Shown: positions 19,465 through 28,807 of the stretch, in pieces
Position numbering within the stretch: position 1 is the first letter of the stretch
How the letters are laid out: the number at the start of each line of letters is the position of its first letter
DNA from: Streptococcus hyovaginalis DSM 12219
GTDB taxonomy: Bacteria > Bacillota > Bacilli > Lactobacillales > Streptococcaceae
Direction: 5' to 3'
Assembly: GCF_000420785.1 (NCBI RefSeq)
Contig: NZ_ATVP01000002.1
Coordinates: forward strand, 157,648 to 221,647
Length of the DNA: 64,000 bases
Made by a program: the position numbers and the translations under genes
Notes under the pieces: generated by a model
Database searches by the model: none
Told to the model about the DNA's origin: nothing
Seen by the model: the letters and a program-made list of their open reading frames with translations, nothing else

Positions 19465-21777
19465 TTAAGCTTGGATGGCATCATCCATTGAAAGCACTTC
19501 GTGGAAGACACGTTGTGTCAATTCTGTTTTTTGTTCTGGTGTGAGATATTTGGTGTTGACGCAGTATCCAGAGATACGAACGATAACATCCTCACCAGCC
19601 ATGATTTTATCGTAAACATCGTTAAGGTCCATAACGTTCAAGTTAACGTGTTGACCACCGTTTTCAAAGTAACCATCAAGAACAGTGACCAAGTTTGTGA
19701 CTTGCTCGTCAAATGTTTTACCTAGCGCGCGTGGTGATACTTGTGTTGTCAATGAGATACCATCAGCAGCGTATGAGAAGTCAAGGCTTGCTAGTGAGTT
19801 AAGGTTTTGCAACCAACCACCATTAGCTTTGTTTGATGGGTTAGCACCTGGTGAGAAGAATTCTACTTTAGAAGTATTTACAGTACCATCCTCGTTTAGG
19901 AATACACCGCGGTGAACTGGTGAGTTACCTGTTTGTTTAGAGTAGGCAACGTTTGAAGTGATGGTAAGAAGTGATACAGTTGCTTCTGCGTCTTTGTAGA
20001 GTTTGTGGCTACGTAGACGAGTTGTGTATGCTTCGATCAACCATTCTGCCAATTCGTTTGAACGAGGGTCGTCTTCACCCCAGCGTGGGAATTCACCGAT
20101 AGTTTCGTAGTCGTAGATGTAGCCATCTTCGTCACGGATTGGTTTAACAGTAGCGTATTTGATAGCTGATAATGTATCAACTGTGTTGGCAAATCCACAG
20201 ATACCGAATCCCATGTTAGCACGTTGGTGACTTGGCAAGAAGGCCATTTGAACAGCTTCGTAGTTGTATTTATCAGTCATGTAGTGAATGATATTAAGAG
20301 CGTCTACGTAAGTATCTGTTAACCAATCAAGTGATTTTTCAAAGTTAGCTTTAACAGTGTCAAAGTCAAGGACGTCATCTGTAACTGGGTCGATTTCAAA
20401 TACTTTGTAGTCTTTGTGAACATCATCGTATCCGCCGTTAAGACCTGTAAGAAGCGCTTTAAGAACATTAACGCGAGCACCGAAGTATTGGATGTTGTGG
20501 CGTTGTTCTTCATTTTCTGGATCAAGCGGTGATACACAACATGAGATACATGACATTTCACCGTAGCCATCTTTAGCCATTGTTGTTACACCTTCGTATT
20601 GGATAGAAGAGTGTTTGTGGCTCATTGCCATACAGTAGCGACGGAAAGCATATGGTAATTTATCTGTCCAAAGAACTGTCAAGTTTGGTTCTGGTGAGTT
20701 ACCAATGTTATCAAGAGTATTCAAGAAGCGGTAGTCCATCTTAGTAACACGGTGACGACCATCGTTACCCATACCAGCCATTGATGTTGTGATGAAGGTT
20801 GGGTCACCTGAGTAAAGAGCATCATAAGCTTTAGTACGACCGAATTTTACAGTGCGAAGTTTAAGCACGAAATCGTCAACGAATTCTTGGATTTCTGATT
20901 CGGTGAATGTTCCACGAGCGAGGTCGCGTTCTGCAAAGATATCAAGAACGATTGGTACACGTCCTAGTGAGGTTGCAGCACCGTTAATTACGCGACATAC
21001 TGCCATGAAGGCGATGTTTACCCATTGGATAGCTTCTTTAACGTTTTCGGCAGGACGACGAACGTCGACACCGTAAAGGTCACCAAGTTTAACTACTTCA
21101 CCAAGTGCTTGGTATTGAAGGTTGATTTCTTCGCGAAGGCGAATTGATTCTTCGTCAATTTCTGTAATAGCATTCCAGTCGTTAACTTTTTCTTGCATCA
21201 AGAAGTCAGCACCGTAAACGGCAAGACGGGCATAAACCCCGATGATACGTCCACGTGAGTATGCATCTGGAAGACCAGTAACAGTGTGGGCGTGACGAGC
21301 TCGGCGGATGTTTGATGTGTAAGCGCGGAAGATACCATCGTTTACAGTTGTCACATGTTTAGTGAAGATTTCATGTACTGCTGGATCAGGCTCATAACCA
21401 TTTTCTTTAAGAGTTGTTTCCGCCATGCGGATACCACCTTTTGGCATGAAGTTGAGTTTGAAGAGTTCATCATTTTGAATACCAAAGATGACTTCATTTT
21501 CTTTGTCGATAAATCCAGCAGGAATGTCAGCAATTGAAGTTGGACGCGTATCCATTGGGAAGCGTGTTGCTTCGTATTTTGCTTTGGTATCTTCGATGAC
21601 TTTTTTGATGTGGAGTGAACGTTCAGTAGGACCAGCTAGGAAGCTTTCGTCACCGTCATAAGGTGTGTAGTTAGCTTGCACGAAACGAGCGACACTTGCT
21701 TTTTCTTTCCAGTCAGTTCCTTTAAAGCCTTCCCAAGCTTTTTCAAAAACGTCTGTATTTGTTTTTACAGTTGCCAT
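19465..21777 (-). CDS. pflB: Formate acetyltransferase (pyruvate formate-lyase)
   Basis: Glycyl-radical enzyme converting pyruvate and CoA to acetyl-CoA and formate in anaerobic mixed-acid fermentation. 770 aa. The catalytic cysteine pair is in [10 protein letters not shown], and the C-terminal glycyl-radical site is [14 protein letters not shown]. The activase pflA is not in the window. A FocA-type channel lies 6 kb to the right. The promoter carries a cre overlapping the -35 and an inverted repeat in the leader. Confidence 0.97.
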   Translation of the reverse strand: MATVKTNTDVFEKAWEGFKGTDWKEKASVARFVQANYTPYDGDESFLAGPTERSLHIKKVIEDTKAKYEATRFPMDTRPTSIADIPAGFIDKENEVIFGIQNDELFKLNFMPKGGIRMAETTLKENGYEPDPAVHEIFTKHVTTVNDGIFRAYTSNIRRARHAHTVTGLPDAYSRGRIIGVYARLAVYGADFLMQEKVNDWNAITEIDEESIRLREEINLQYQALGEVVKLGDLYGVDVRRPAENVKEAIQWVNIAFMAVCRVINGAATSLGRVPIVLDIFAERDLARGTFTESEIQEFVDDFVLKLRTVKFGRTKAYDALYSGDPTFITTSMAGMGNDGRHRVTKMDYRFLNTLDNIGNSPEPNLTVLWTDKLPYAFRRYCMAMSHKHSSIQYEGVTTMAKDGYGEMSCISCCVSPLDPENEEQRHNIQYFGARVNVLKALLTGLNGGYDDVHKDYKVFEIDPVTDDVLDFDTVKANFEKSLDWLTDTYVDALNIIHYMTDKYNYEAVQMAFLPSHQRANMGFGICGFANTVDTLSAIKYATVKPIRDEDGYIYDYETIGEFPRWGEDDPRSNELAEWLIEAYTTRLRSHKLYKDAEATVSLLTITSNVAYSKQTGNSPVHRGVFLNEDGTVNTSKVEFFSPGANPSNKANGGWLQNLNSLASLDFSYAADGISLTTQVSPRALGKTFDEQVTNLVTVLDGYFENGGQHVNLNVMDLNDVYDKIMAGEDVIVRISGYCVNTKYLTPEQKTELTQRVFHEVLSMDDAIQA

Positions 21778-21799
21778 AAGAAATTCTCCTTCGATTCTA

Positions 21800-21819
21800 G
21801 TAACAAATTTATCTGTTAC
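21800..21819. promoter_or_regulatory. Inverted repeat in the pflB leader
   Basis: GTAACA-N8-TGTTAC, about 10-25 bp downstream of the expected transcription start and 23 bp before the ATG. It does not match Rex or CcpA consensus well; a repressor site is possible. Confidence 0.45.
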
Positions 21820-21833
21820 ATTTTACACATAAT

Positions 21834-21862
21834 ATTATAACAACCAGAAAGCGATTTCACAA
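21834..21862 (-). promoter_or_regulatory. pflB promoter with overlapping cre site
   Basis: Minus strand TTGTGA (21857-21862), 17-bp spacer, TATAAT (21834-21839). The sequence TGAAATCGCTTTC (21847-21859) matches the core cre TGAAARCGYTTTC except one base and covers the -35/spacer. This suggests CcpA-mediated glucose repression, as known for pfl in other streptococci. Confidence 0.7.
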
Positions 21863-22017
21863 GCATATTTCTTGACAAGGTGATTTTTCTTTTCTAGTAC
21901 AGATTGTGAAGAACACCTTTAACTGTATTATAAATTTGTAAATTTAGCAGAAATTATCAGAAAAAGGTATAATTTAGAGGTAGAAATGATTGAAGGTAAT
22001 CTTAGAAAGGATATTTC

Positions 22018-23112
22018 ATGCTGATTTTTCCACTTATCAATGATACCAGTCGAAAGATTATCCATATTGATATGGATGCTTTTTTTGCTGCGGTGGAAGT
22101 GCGTGACAATCCTGACTTGAAAGGTAAACCCGTTGTCATCGCCAAAGATCCCAGGGAAACAGGAGGTCGAGGAGTGGTGTCGACCTGCTCCTATGAAGCT
22201 AGACAGTTTGGTATTCATTCGGCCATGAGTTCAAAAGAAGCCTATGAACGTTGTCCACAGGCCGTTTTTATATCTGGCAATTATGCCAAATACCGTGAGA
22301 TTGGCATGCAGGTCAGAGAAATTTTTAAGCGTTATACTGACTTAGTTGAGCCTATGTCTATTGATGAAGCTTATTTGGATGTTACCGACAATAAATTAGG
22401 GATAAAGTCGGCGGTCAAGGTTGCCAAGCTGATCCAACATGACATTTGGAAAGAATTGCATTTAACCTGTTCGGCTGGGGTTTCTTACAATAAATTTTTG
22501 GCTAAATTAGCTTCAGACTTTCAGAAACCGGCTGGTTTAACATTGATTTTACCAGAGGATGCTCAAAGCTTTTTAGAAGAATTGCCTGTTGACAAATTTC
22601 ATGGTGTTGGTAAAAAATCTGTGGAAAAGTTACAGGCACTAGGTGTCAAAACAGGTAAAGACTTGCTTGCCTTGTCTGAAATGACCCTGATTGACCATTT
22701 TGGTCGCTTTGGTTATGATTTATATCGCAAGGCACGCGGCATCTCGGATTCTCCTGTTAAACCTAATCGTATTCGTAAATCCATTGGGAGTGAGCGAACT
22801 TACGGAAAGTTACTTTACAACGAAGAGGACATCAAGGCAGAGCTTTCGAAAAATGCTAGACGGGTTGCTGATACCCTGATAAAAAATGAAAAATTAGGGA
22901 AAATTGTTGTTATCAAAGTCAGGTATTCTGATTTCACCACCTTAACGAAACGGCATACGCTTCTAGAGGCCAGTCAGTCTTTTGAGCTTATTGAGCAAGA
23001 GGCTCACCGTATTTATGATGAGTTAGATAGCCCACCTTCGGGGATTCGTTTACTTGGCGTCACGGTGACGGGATTATTGGATAAGGCAGTGATCGAAGAA
23101 CCATTAGTTTAA
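22018..23112 (+). CDS. dinB: DNA polymerase IV (Y family)
   Basis: Translesion polymerase of 364 aa. The catalytic motifs are [14 protein letters not shown] at the N-terminus and [12 protein letters not shown] (SIDE), followed by the helix-hairpin-helix segment [17 protein letters not shown] and a little-finger domain. The last residues do not form an obvious QxxLF clamp motif. SD GAAAGGA. Monocistronic. Confidence 0.95.
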   Translation: MLIFPLINDTSRKIIHIDMDAFFAAVEVRDNPDLKGKPVVIAKDPRETGGRGVVSTCSYEARQFGIHSAMSSKEAYERCPQAVFISGNYAKYREIGMQVREIFKRYTDLVEPMSIDEAYLDVTDNKLGIKSAVKVAKLIQHDIWKELHLTCSAGVSYNKFLAKLASDFQKPAGLTLILPEDAQSFLEELPVDKFHGVGKKSVEKLQALGVKTGKDLLALSEMTLIDHFGRFGYDLYRKARGISDSPVKPNRIRKSIGSERTYGKLLYNEEDIKAELSKNARRVADTLIKNEKLGKIVVIKVRYSDFTTLTKRHTLLEASQSFELIEQEAHRIYDELDSPPSGIRLLGVTVTGLLDKAVIEEPLV

Positions 23113-23114
23113 TT

Positions 23115-23192
23115 AAAAACGGCCATACAGTGAGCCGCGCCTAGAATCTTGTCTTCATTCATGGTGTGCGTTTGTGCTGTATGGTCGTTTTT
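23115..23192. terminator. Long inverted repeat between dinB and isochorismatase gene
   Basis: AAAAACGGCCATACAG (23115-23130) and CTGTATGGTCGTTTTT (23177-23192) pair over 16 bp, with partial further pairing inside a 46-nt loop. It is T-rich on both exits, so it can terminate both convergent genes, but the long arms and loop are unusual for a plain terminator. Confidence 0.7.
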
Positions 23193-23209
23193 GTGATTAG
23201 TTGGTTAGC

Positions 23210-23761
23210 TTAGTGCTTGGTATGATTAAGGTAGTCAGCGGTATTTTTGATGGTGGCAAATTCGTCGTTCAGAGCTGCCAGGTTATAGTAATGGCAGTCT
23301 CTGGCCTCAATGATCTTGCCGTCAGGGCCTTTTAAAGGAAATGAAGCTGTTGCATCAGAAATCAGAGTCACTTCGAATCCCAAATTAGCAGCCATACGCG
23401 TGGTCGTAGAGACACAGTGCGGTAGGGTTAACCCAACAATTGTTAGGTGGCTAATGGCGTTTTGATGGAGATAGTCTTCTAACGTGGTTCCAATGAAGGC
23501 GCTGTTAACGGTTTTTTGGAAGAGTGGCTCACTCTTTAGTGGCTCAAATCCTTTTTTAAAGGCTTGGAAGCGACTGCTGTAGAAAAGAGAATCAGGATTG
23601 TCAGAGACATGCTGAATGTGGATGATAGGCCGACTATTGCTCCGGAAGTCAGATATGAGCTTTAACATATTGTCTTCTGCTTGGAGGTTGTTGCGTTGTC
23701 CCCAATTGACATGGTCAAAGGCTTCTTGGACATCAATGATGAGTAGGGCTTCTTGTGTCAT
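23210..23761 (-). CDS. Isochorismatase-family cysteine hydrolase
   Basis: 183-aa cysteine hydrolase. The D-K-C triad is visible: Asp in LLIIDVQEAF, Lys in FQKTVNSAF and Cys in LPHCVSTTTRMAANLGF. Relatives hydrolyse nicotinamide, N-carbamoyl compounds or isochorismate; no siderophore genes are nearby, so isochorismate is unlikely. Its start overlaps the recD2 stop by 4 bp (ATGA), so it is cotranscribed with recD2. Confidence 0.88.
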   Translation of the reverse strand: MTQEALLIIDVQEAFDHVNWGQRNNLQAEDNMLKLISDFRSNSRPIIHIQHVSDNPDSLFYSSRFQAFKKGFEPLKSEPLFQKTVNSAFIGTTLEDYLHQNAISHLTIVGLTLPHCVSTTTRMAANLGFEVTLISDATASFPLKGPDGKIIEARDCHYYNLAALNDEFATIKNTADYLNHTKH

Positions 23762-26256
23762 TTGTTGGTCTCCTGTTTCTTAAAAAAGAGGGCAAAGTCA
23801 GCTTCTTCAAGACCGATCATCGGATCTATGGTTAAGAGGTTAGCTGCTGTTAAGCGATAGTGGTTCGGGTTATCAAGAGGGTTATGAACAGACTTATCAA
23901 CAGCTTGTTCATAAGTTCCAGAAGTGGTTGATATCTCAGTATTGTCAATGGTTTTCCCATTCTTTGTTGGATGATTTATGCTTGTTTTATCCTCAGAATT
24001 GGAGGTGTTTGGGGAAGGGTTTGTGGATAACTTGTGCACAGAAGAATCGGATGCTTCTGTAAAACGTGGAATAAGCCAAGTTTGGCGCTGTGCACCTTGT
24101 GTTTGCGTAGCCTTATCGAAAGCGGCTGCTTCACCTAATAAGATCAACTTACTTTTTGAGCGCGTGATCGCTGTATAGAGGAGGTTGCGTTGCAACATGC
24201 GTCCGCTTTGTCTAGTCAATGGTAAAATCACAACCTGAAATTCGCTACCTTGTGATTTGTGGATAGACATGGCATAGGCCAGTGTAATTTTTGCCCATTC
24301 ATTGCGCGGATAGATAACTTCATTACCGTCAAATTGAATAGTGATTTCATCCTGCTTACTGTCTGTGTATTTGGCAGGCAATAAGTCTGTGATATAACCA
24401 ATATCCCCGTTGAACACATTATGTTCAGAATCGTTGATTAAGTGGATAACCTTATCCCCTTGGCGAAATGAGTGGTTGTTGTGGGGAAATTCTAGTCGAT
24501 CTTCCAAGGGATTGAGAAGATTTTGCAAAAGAGTGTTAAGGTTATCGATGCCGGCTTCGCCTTTATACATAGGGGCGAGGATCTGAATTTCACTAGGATC
24601 AATGCCACTTCTAAGAGCTGAGCTAACAATTTTTTGCACCATTTGTGGAATGTGGAAAGCTTGGGCTTCAAAAAAAGAGCGGTCAGCTTTTTTGTCTGTG
24701 AAGTCTGTTGGAAGCTGTCCTTGTCGTATCTGGCTTGCTAAAGTGACGATAGTAGAGTCGTCTGACTGTCGGAAAATTTTTTCTAGACGAACATGGGGCA
24801 TATCCGGAACCTTTAAGAGATCGGCTAGGACTTGTCCTGGTCCCACGGATGGGAGTTGATCACTGTCTCCGACGATAATTAGCTGACTCCGTGAGGAAAT
24901 GGCACTAAAGAGTTGATTGGCTAGCCAAGTATCAACCATTGAAAATTCATCAACGATGATAAGATCAGCATCCAAATAGTCATCGAGTGCTTGGTAGTCA
25001 TCGCCGTCGCCTGTCAAGCCAAGGTGCCGATGGATGGTGGCGCTGGGAAGGCCAGTCAGTTCATTCATGCGACGGGCTGCGCGACCTGTTGGCGCTGCTA
25101 AGATGATGGGTGGTTGATTTTGCTGAATGTTCACATCGTGTAACTGAGCATAGGCTTCGATAATACCGTTAATAACGGTCGTCTTACCAGTTCCTGGACC
25201 GCCTGTTAGGATAAAGAGACGATTGGTGAGTGCTTTTTGAACAGCCTCTTTTTGCACCTGATCATAGGTTAGACCGAGTTGTTTTTCGACGTGGTCGATC
25301 ACTTCTGTCAACTGTTTCTGTGAAAAATCAAGGGATTCGTTATTGGTAGAAAGCCGATGTAAGTTTTTTTGGATACCTTCCTCAGCATAGTAAAGGATAT
25401 TGTCAAAAACTTTGGTATCAATAGTTTGGATCCGGCTTTCATTAGCCAGTTGAGTGAGCTCTGCAGCAACAAGGCTTGGTTCCAATGCCACCTGTCGGCT
25501 AGATTCCAGGAGATCAAGTGTTCTAGCTAACAAGTCACGCGCTTCCAAATAGGTATTACCTGTTTGCATAGCTGATTCGGCTAGAGTGTGGATTAGGCCG
25601 GCTTGATAACGCTCAGGGGCATCAGCGGTGATTCCGATGTGCTCTGCCACCTGATCGGCGATTTTAAACCCGACACCTTGGATATCTTCGACTAGTTGAT
25701 AGGGATTGGCTTCGATAGTTGCCAAACTCTGATCTTGATAATGGTTAAAAACCTGTAAGGTGATCTTTGATGGTAGGCCGTACTGGGCTAGTTTTGCCAA
25801 GACTTGCTCAGTACCATAATTGGCTTTTAATTTGGCAATAAAGTTTTCACGATTGCTTTTAGAAAGAACTGTGATAGTTGCTAGTTTATCTGGGCTTTCA
25901 AGGATAGCATCGATAGGGTCCTCGCCATAGAGGCTAACGATTTTTTCGGCTGTTTTTCGGCCAATGCCTTTGAAGTGATCACTTGAAAAATATTTAATCA
26001 ATCCGGAAGCTGTTGGTTTAGCTCTTTCATAACGTTCCGCTTTGAGCTGCTGTCCATATTTAGGGTGCTGGATGAGTTCTCCCCAAAAGGTATAACTTTC
26101 CCCTTCAACGAGCTCACCGATGGTTCCAGTGATGATGATTTCAAAATCATCGAAGTCACTATCAGTATCATCGATTTCAAGTAGGAGAATTTTAAAGAAA
26201 TTATGGGCATTTTCAAAAATAACACGGTCAACAATACCAGAAAAATAAGTTGTCAT
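23758..26256 (-). CDS. recD2: ATP-dependent DNA helicase RecD2
   Basis: SF1B 5'-3' helicase of the RecD2/YrrC type, 832 aa. The N-terminal OB-like region and tandem helix-hairpin-helix segments (HFKGIGRKTAEKI and VQGVGFKIADQVA-type) precede Walker A GGPGTGKTTV and Walker B LIIVDEFSM. There is no RecBC here, as expected for Firmicutes, where RecD2 acts in repair and replication-fork maintenance. The poorly conserved Ser/Thr/Asn-rich C-terminal tail (about residues 750-800) is low complexity. Confidence 0.93.
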   Translation of the reverse strand: MTTYFSGIVDRVIFENAHNFFKILLLEIDDTDSDFDDFEIIITGTIGELVEGESYTFWGELIQHPKYGQQLKAERYERAKPTASGLIKYFSSDHFKGIGRKTAEKIVSLYGEDPIDAILESPDKLATITVLSKSNRENFIAKLKANYGTEQVLAKLAQYGLPSKITLQVFNHYQDQSLATIEANPYQLVEDIQGVGFKIADQVAEHIGITADAPERYQAGLIHTLAESAMQTGNTYLEARDLLARTLDLLESSRQVALEPSLVAAELTQLANESRIQTIDTKVFDNILYYAEEGIQKNLHRLSTNNESLDFSQKQLTEVIDHVEKQLGLTYDQVQKEAVQKALTNRLFILTGGPGTGKTTVINGIIEAYAQLHDVNIQQNQPPIILAAPTGRAARRMNELTGLPSATIHRHLGLTGDGDDYQALDDYLDADLIIVDEFSMVDTWLANQLFSAISSRSQLIIVGDSDQLPSVGPGQVLADLLKVPDMPHVRLEKIFRQSDDSTIVTLASQIRQGQLPTDFTDKKADRSFFEAQAFHIPQMVQKIVSSALRSGIDPSEIQILAPMYKGEAGIDNLNTLLQNLLNPLEDRLEFPHNNHSFRQGDKVIHLINDSEHNVFNGDIGYITDLLPAKYTDSKQDEITIQFDGNEVIYPRNEWAKITLAYAMSIHKSQGSEFQVVILPLTRQSGRMLQRNLLYTAITRSKSKLILLGEAAAFDKATQTQGAQRQTWLIPRFTEASDSSVHKLSTNPSPNTSNSEDKTSINHPTKNGKTIDNTEISTTSGTYEQAVDKSVHNPLDNPNHYRLTAANLLTIDPMIGLEEADFALFFKKQETNK

Positions 26257-26273
26257 AACTTTTCCCTTGAACG

Positions 26274-26302
26274 AAAAGGAGCTGGCAAATTTTCAGCTCC
26301 TT
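26274..26302 (-). terminator. Hairpin between lepB and recD2
   Basis: On the minus strand AAGGAGCTG...CAGCTCCTT followed by TTCG. Stable stem but a weak T-tract, so it may be a partial terminator in a lepB-recD2 unit. Confidence 0.6.
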
Positions 26303-26338
26303 GGTAATACATTATTTTATGCAGATCTTGCGCCTCAT

Positions 26339-26932
26339 TTAGTCCACTGTGCCGGTCTTGGTTAATGGCCAATAACGGAACTTCACTTCGCCAACCAAGT
26401 TGTCTTTAGTAAAGGTTCCTACGGCGCGACTGTCCTTGGAAACAATACGATCATCACCCAGGAGATAATAGTGTCCTTCAGGAACGGTTACTTCAAACGT
26501 GGCTTGGCCAGAGCTGTCTTGGGTGAAAGCTTTGCTAGCCTTTGCTAAGGATTGGAAGTAAGGGTTGAAATCATAAGTGGCTTGGAGCTTGTCATCTTGA
26601 TAACGTTTGAGGTAGTCATCTAAGTAAGATTCGTTCACTTCACGGCCGTTAACCCTCAGGGTATCCTTGTCGTAAGAAATAGTGTCTCCCGGCATGCCAA
26701 TAACACGTTTGACAATTTGTTTTTGCTCGCCGTTTTCTTCTTCGTCAGCGACGACGATGTCAAAGCGTTCGATTTTAGCGGTTTTGATAACGATGAGACG
26801 CTCCTTGTCTGATAAGGTTGGATCCATGGAATGCCCATCCACAGTCACAGGGAACCAGATCAACCACCGGCTAAGGAGAAAAATGGTAATGAAGAGGAGG
26901 AACAATCCCCATTCTTTAATAAAACGTTTCAT
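26339..26932 (-). CDS. lepB: Signal peptidase I
   Basis: 197-aa type I signal peptidase with one N-terminal membrane anchor (residues 8-28). The catalytic Ser is in VDGHSMDPTLSDKERL and the Lys in QIVKRVIGMPGDT; the box-E GDDRIVSKDSR is also present. It removes signal peptides of exported proteins at the outer face of the membrane. It follows rnhC after 13 bp in the same direction. Confidence 0.95.
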   Translation of the reverse strand: MKRFIKEWGLFLLFITIFLLSRWLIWFPVTVDGHSMDPTLSDKERLIVIKTAKIERFDIVVADEEENGEQKQIVKRVIGMPGDTISYDKDTLRVNGREVNESYLDDYLKRYQDDKLQATYDFNPYFQSLAKASKAFTQDSSGQATFEVTVPEGHYYLLGDDRIVSKDSRAVGTFTKDNLVGEVKFRYWPLTKTGTVD

Positions 26933-26945
26933 GTCTAGGATTCCT

Positions 26946-27869
26946 TTATTTGTTTAGTAAGGCTTGTGCTTTTTGAGTGTTAGCAAAGTGTAGTTTAGCA
27001 GTATGTGCCAACCCCTTCATGCCATAAGCTGCCAAGAGTTGACTTGCTACTTTATCGGATTTGTTTGATGCACCACTCGGTAGTTGGAAGCCGACGTCTT
27101 CACCCAGATGTTTGAGGTTTTCTAAGAACATAGCCCTGGCAATGATAGAGGATACTGCTACAGCTAGGTATTTGCCTTCAGCTTTCTCCTCGAGAGTAAC
27201 TGCTTGTGTGACTTGGTTGGCTTCTTTGGTAACGTATTTTTGATAATTGTTAGGCGATGTAAAGGCATCGATAACGATTTTATCTGCTTGGACTCCTTTT
27301 TGAAGAAGTAGATAAATCGCCTGATTGTGTAAGGCTACCTTAACCGAAACGGCGTTGTGTTTTAAGCCTTTTCCAACAACCTGATTGTACTTTTGTGGCG
27401 TCAATAGTAAGGCTTGATGAGGGATTTTTTTTTCTAGAAGAGGAGCGATGGCTTGAATTTTTTGGTCTGTCATGCGTTTGGAGTCATCCACACCTAGTGA
27501 TTTTAAAAAAGCATGATCATCAGGTGTTACGAAGCTTGCAACGACAGCGATACCACCAAAATAAGAGCCGTTTCCTACCTCATCAGTTCCAATCATAGGG
27601 AAGTCTTGTCCGGATTTGAGGGAGGTGCTAGATGAGCTGTCTTTAGAAGAATCTGTATTTAATTCAAGATATTTTGCTAGAGAATTGGCACCTTTACCTT
27701 GTATCACTAGTTTGCCTGAAGTATAGGCAAGAAAAGTAGCATCCATATATTTTGCAGAAAAAGTGACATAAGGATTGTTATTGCTGGTTTGGTAGGGGCT
27801 TAAGCGTTGAGTGAGATCTTGGATAAGTGTTTTGGATAATTGGAAAACCAAAGTATTCATAGCAATCAT
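26946..27869 (-). CDS. rnhC: Ribonuclease HIII
   Basis: Type 2 RNase H paralogue of Firmicutes (307 aa) that cuts RNA in RNA-DNA hybrids. Catalytic region [18 protein letters not shown] with the D-E pair; the N-terminal TBP-like substrate-binding domain (residues 1-85) distinguishes it from HII. The rnhC-lepB order is usual in streptococci. Two nearby ATGs are possible (27869 and 27860); the first has GGGG about 10 nt away. Confidence 0.93.
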   Translation of the reverse strand: MIAMNTLVFQLSKTLIQDLTQRLSPYQTSNNNPYVTFSAKYMDATFLAYTSGKLVIQGKGANSLAKYLELNTDSSKDSSSSTSLKSGQDFPMIGTDEVGNGSYFGGIAVVASFVTPDDHAFLKSLGVDDSKRMTDQKIQAIAPLLEKKIPHQALLLTPQKYNQVVGKGLKHNAVSVKVALHNQAIYLLLQKGVQADKIVIDAFTSPNNYQKYVTKEANQVTQAVTLEEKAEGKYLAVAVSSIIARAMFLENLKHLGEDVGFQLPSGASNKSDKVASQLLAAYGMKGLAHTAKLHFANTQKAQALLNK

Positions 27870-27903
27870 TTTACCATATCCCCTATAAAAAAGGGCAAAA
27901 GAA

Positions 27904-27925
27904 AAGAAGATTTTTCAATCTTCTT
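27904..27925 (-). terminator. Terminator of the formate/nitrite channel gene
   Basis: Minus strand AAGAAGATT-GAAA-AATCTTCTT followed by TTCTTTTG. Confidence 0.8.
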
Positions 27926-27938
27926 AAGAGAAATGACT

Positions 27939-28727
27939 TTAGTCTACATGATTTGTTTGGCTTTTATTTAACCAACCATAAGCAATGCCGATGAACAGTC
28001 CTCCGCCTATCCAATTACCAAAAAAGACGACAGTCCATTGACGCAAAATATTTAGGAGGGTAAATCCTTCGATGTGTTTAACTGAACTAAAGCCAGCTAA
28101 CATAAAAGAGGCGAAATTTGCGATTAGGTGTTCGTTTATCAAAAAGACAAACATAAAGATAGCTGATATGGCTATAAAAAACTTGGCAGATTCTTCTTTT
28201 AATAGCATATAGCCTAGGATAGCGATATTAACAAACATATTAGCAGTAATACCTTCGATAAAGTTCATCCAATCGGTTTTGGCTAGTTTAATTTGGACAG
28301 CGTTGATAACGAAAGATTTATCCGTTAGCAGGCTATAGGAGAAGGATTGATTAAAAAGCCAAGCCATAAAGATAGCGCCAATCAGATTGAAAAAGGTGCA
28401 ATAGAGTAAAATGATCGTCGTCTTTTTCCAGGAAATAGCCTTATAGTAAGATCCAGTTGTTAGATACATCATATTGGAAGTAGCTAGTTCGCCATTAAAA
28501 ATTAAAACATAGACTAGACCAATAGCAAAGATAAAGGTAAAAACAAAACGAGCTAGAGCTGGGAACTGACTTGAAATAACGTCCGCTCCAATGATACCGA
28601 CAGCTGTTGACATGGTTAAAAAGGCTCCTGCAAACAGTGATCGTAGGGCATAGCGTCCCAAACTTTCATCGAAAAGTGCTTGCTTTTTGGCGCAAGCTGC
28701 TAAAACTTTTTCTTGAAATAATGACAT
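27939..28727 (-). CDS. focA: Formate/nitrite transporter (FNT) family channel
   Basis: 262-aa FNT-family pentameric channel protein with six membrane helices. The FNT signature appears as the glycine-containing LIFNGELATSNMMYL segment, and the later FGNWIGGGLFIG is typical. Formate export fits the presence of pflB in the same window, but nitrite cannot be excluded from sequence. It is divergent from nothing and sits downstream of the FMN reductase pair; its own SD GGGAG precedes the ATG. Confidence 0.85.
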   Translation of the reverse strand: MSLFQEKVLAACAKKQALFDESLGRYALRSLFAGAFLTMSTAVGIIGADVISSQFPALARFVFTFIFAIGLVYVLIFNGELATSNMMYLTTGSYYKAISWKKTTIILLYCTFFNLIGAIFMAWLFNQSFSYSLLTDKSFVINAVQIKLAKTDWMNFIEGITANMFVNIAILGYMLLKEESAKFFIAISAIFMFVFLINEHLIANFASFMLAGFSSVKHIEGFTLLNILRQWTVVFFGNWIGGGLFIGIAYGWLNKSQTNHVD

Positions 28728-28770
28728 ATAAAATCTCCCTTTGTGATAAAGTGAACATACTTTTAAAGCG

Positions 28771-28797
28771 AAAAAACAGGAGGGAAAACCTCCCGTT
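28771..28797 (-). terminator. Terminator of the FMN reductase pair
   Basis: Minus strand AACGGGAGG-TTTTC-CCTCCTGTT followed by TTTTCG, about 10 bp after the stop codon at 28808. Confidence 0.82.
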
Positions 28798-28807
28798 CTT
28801 AAATGAC

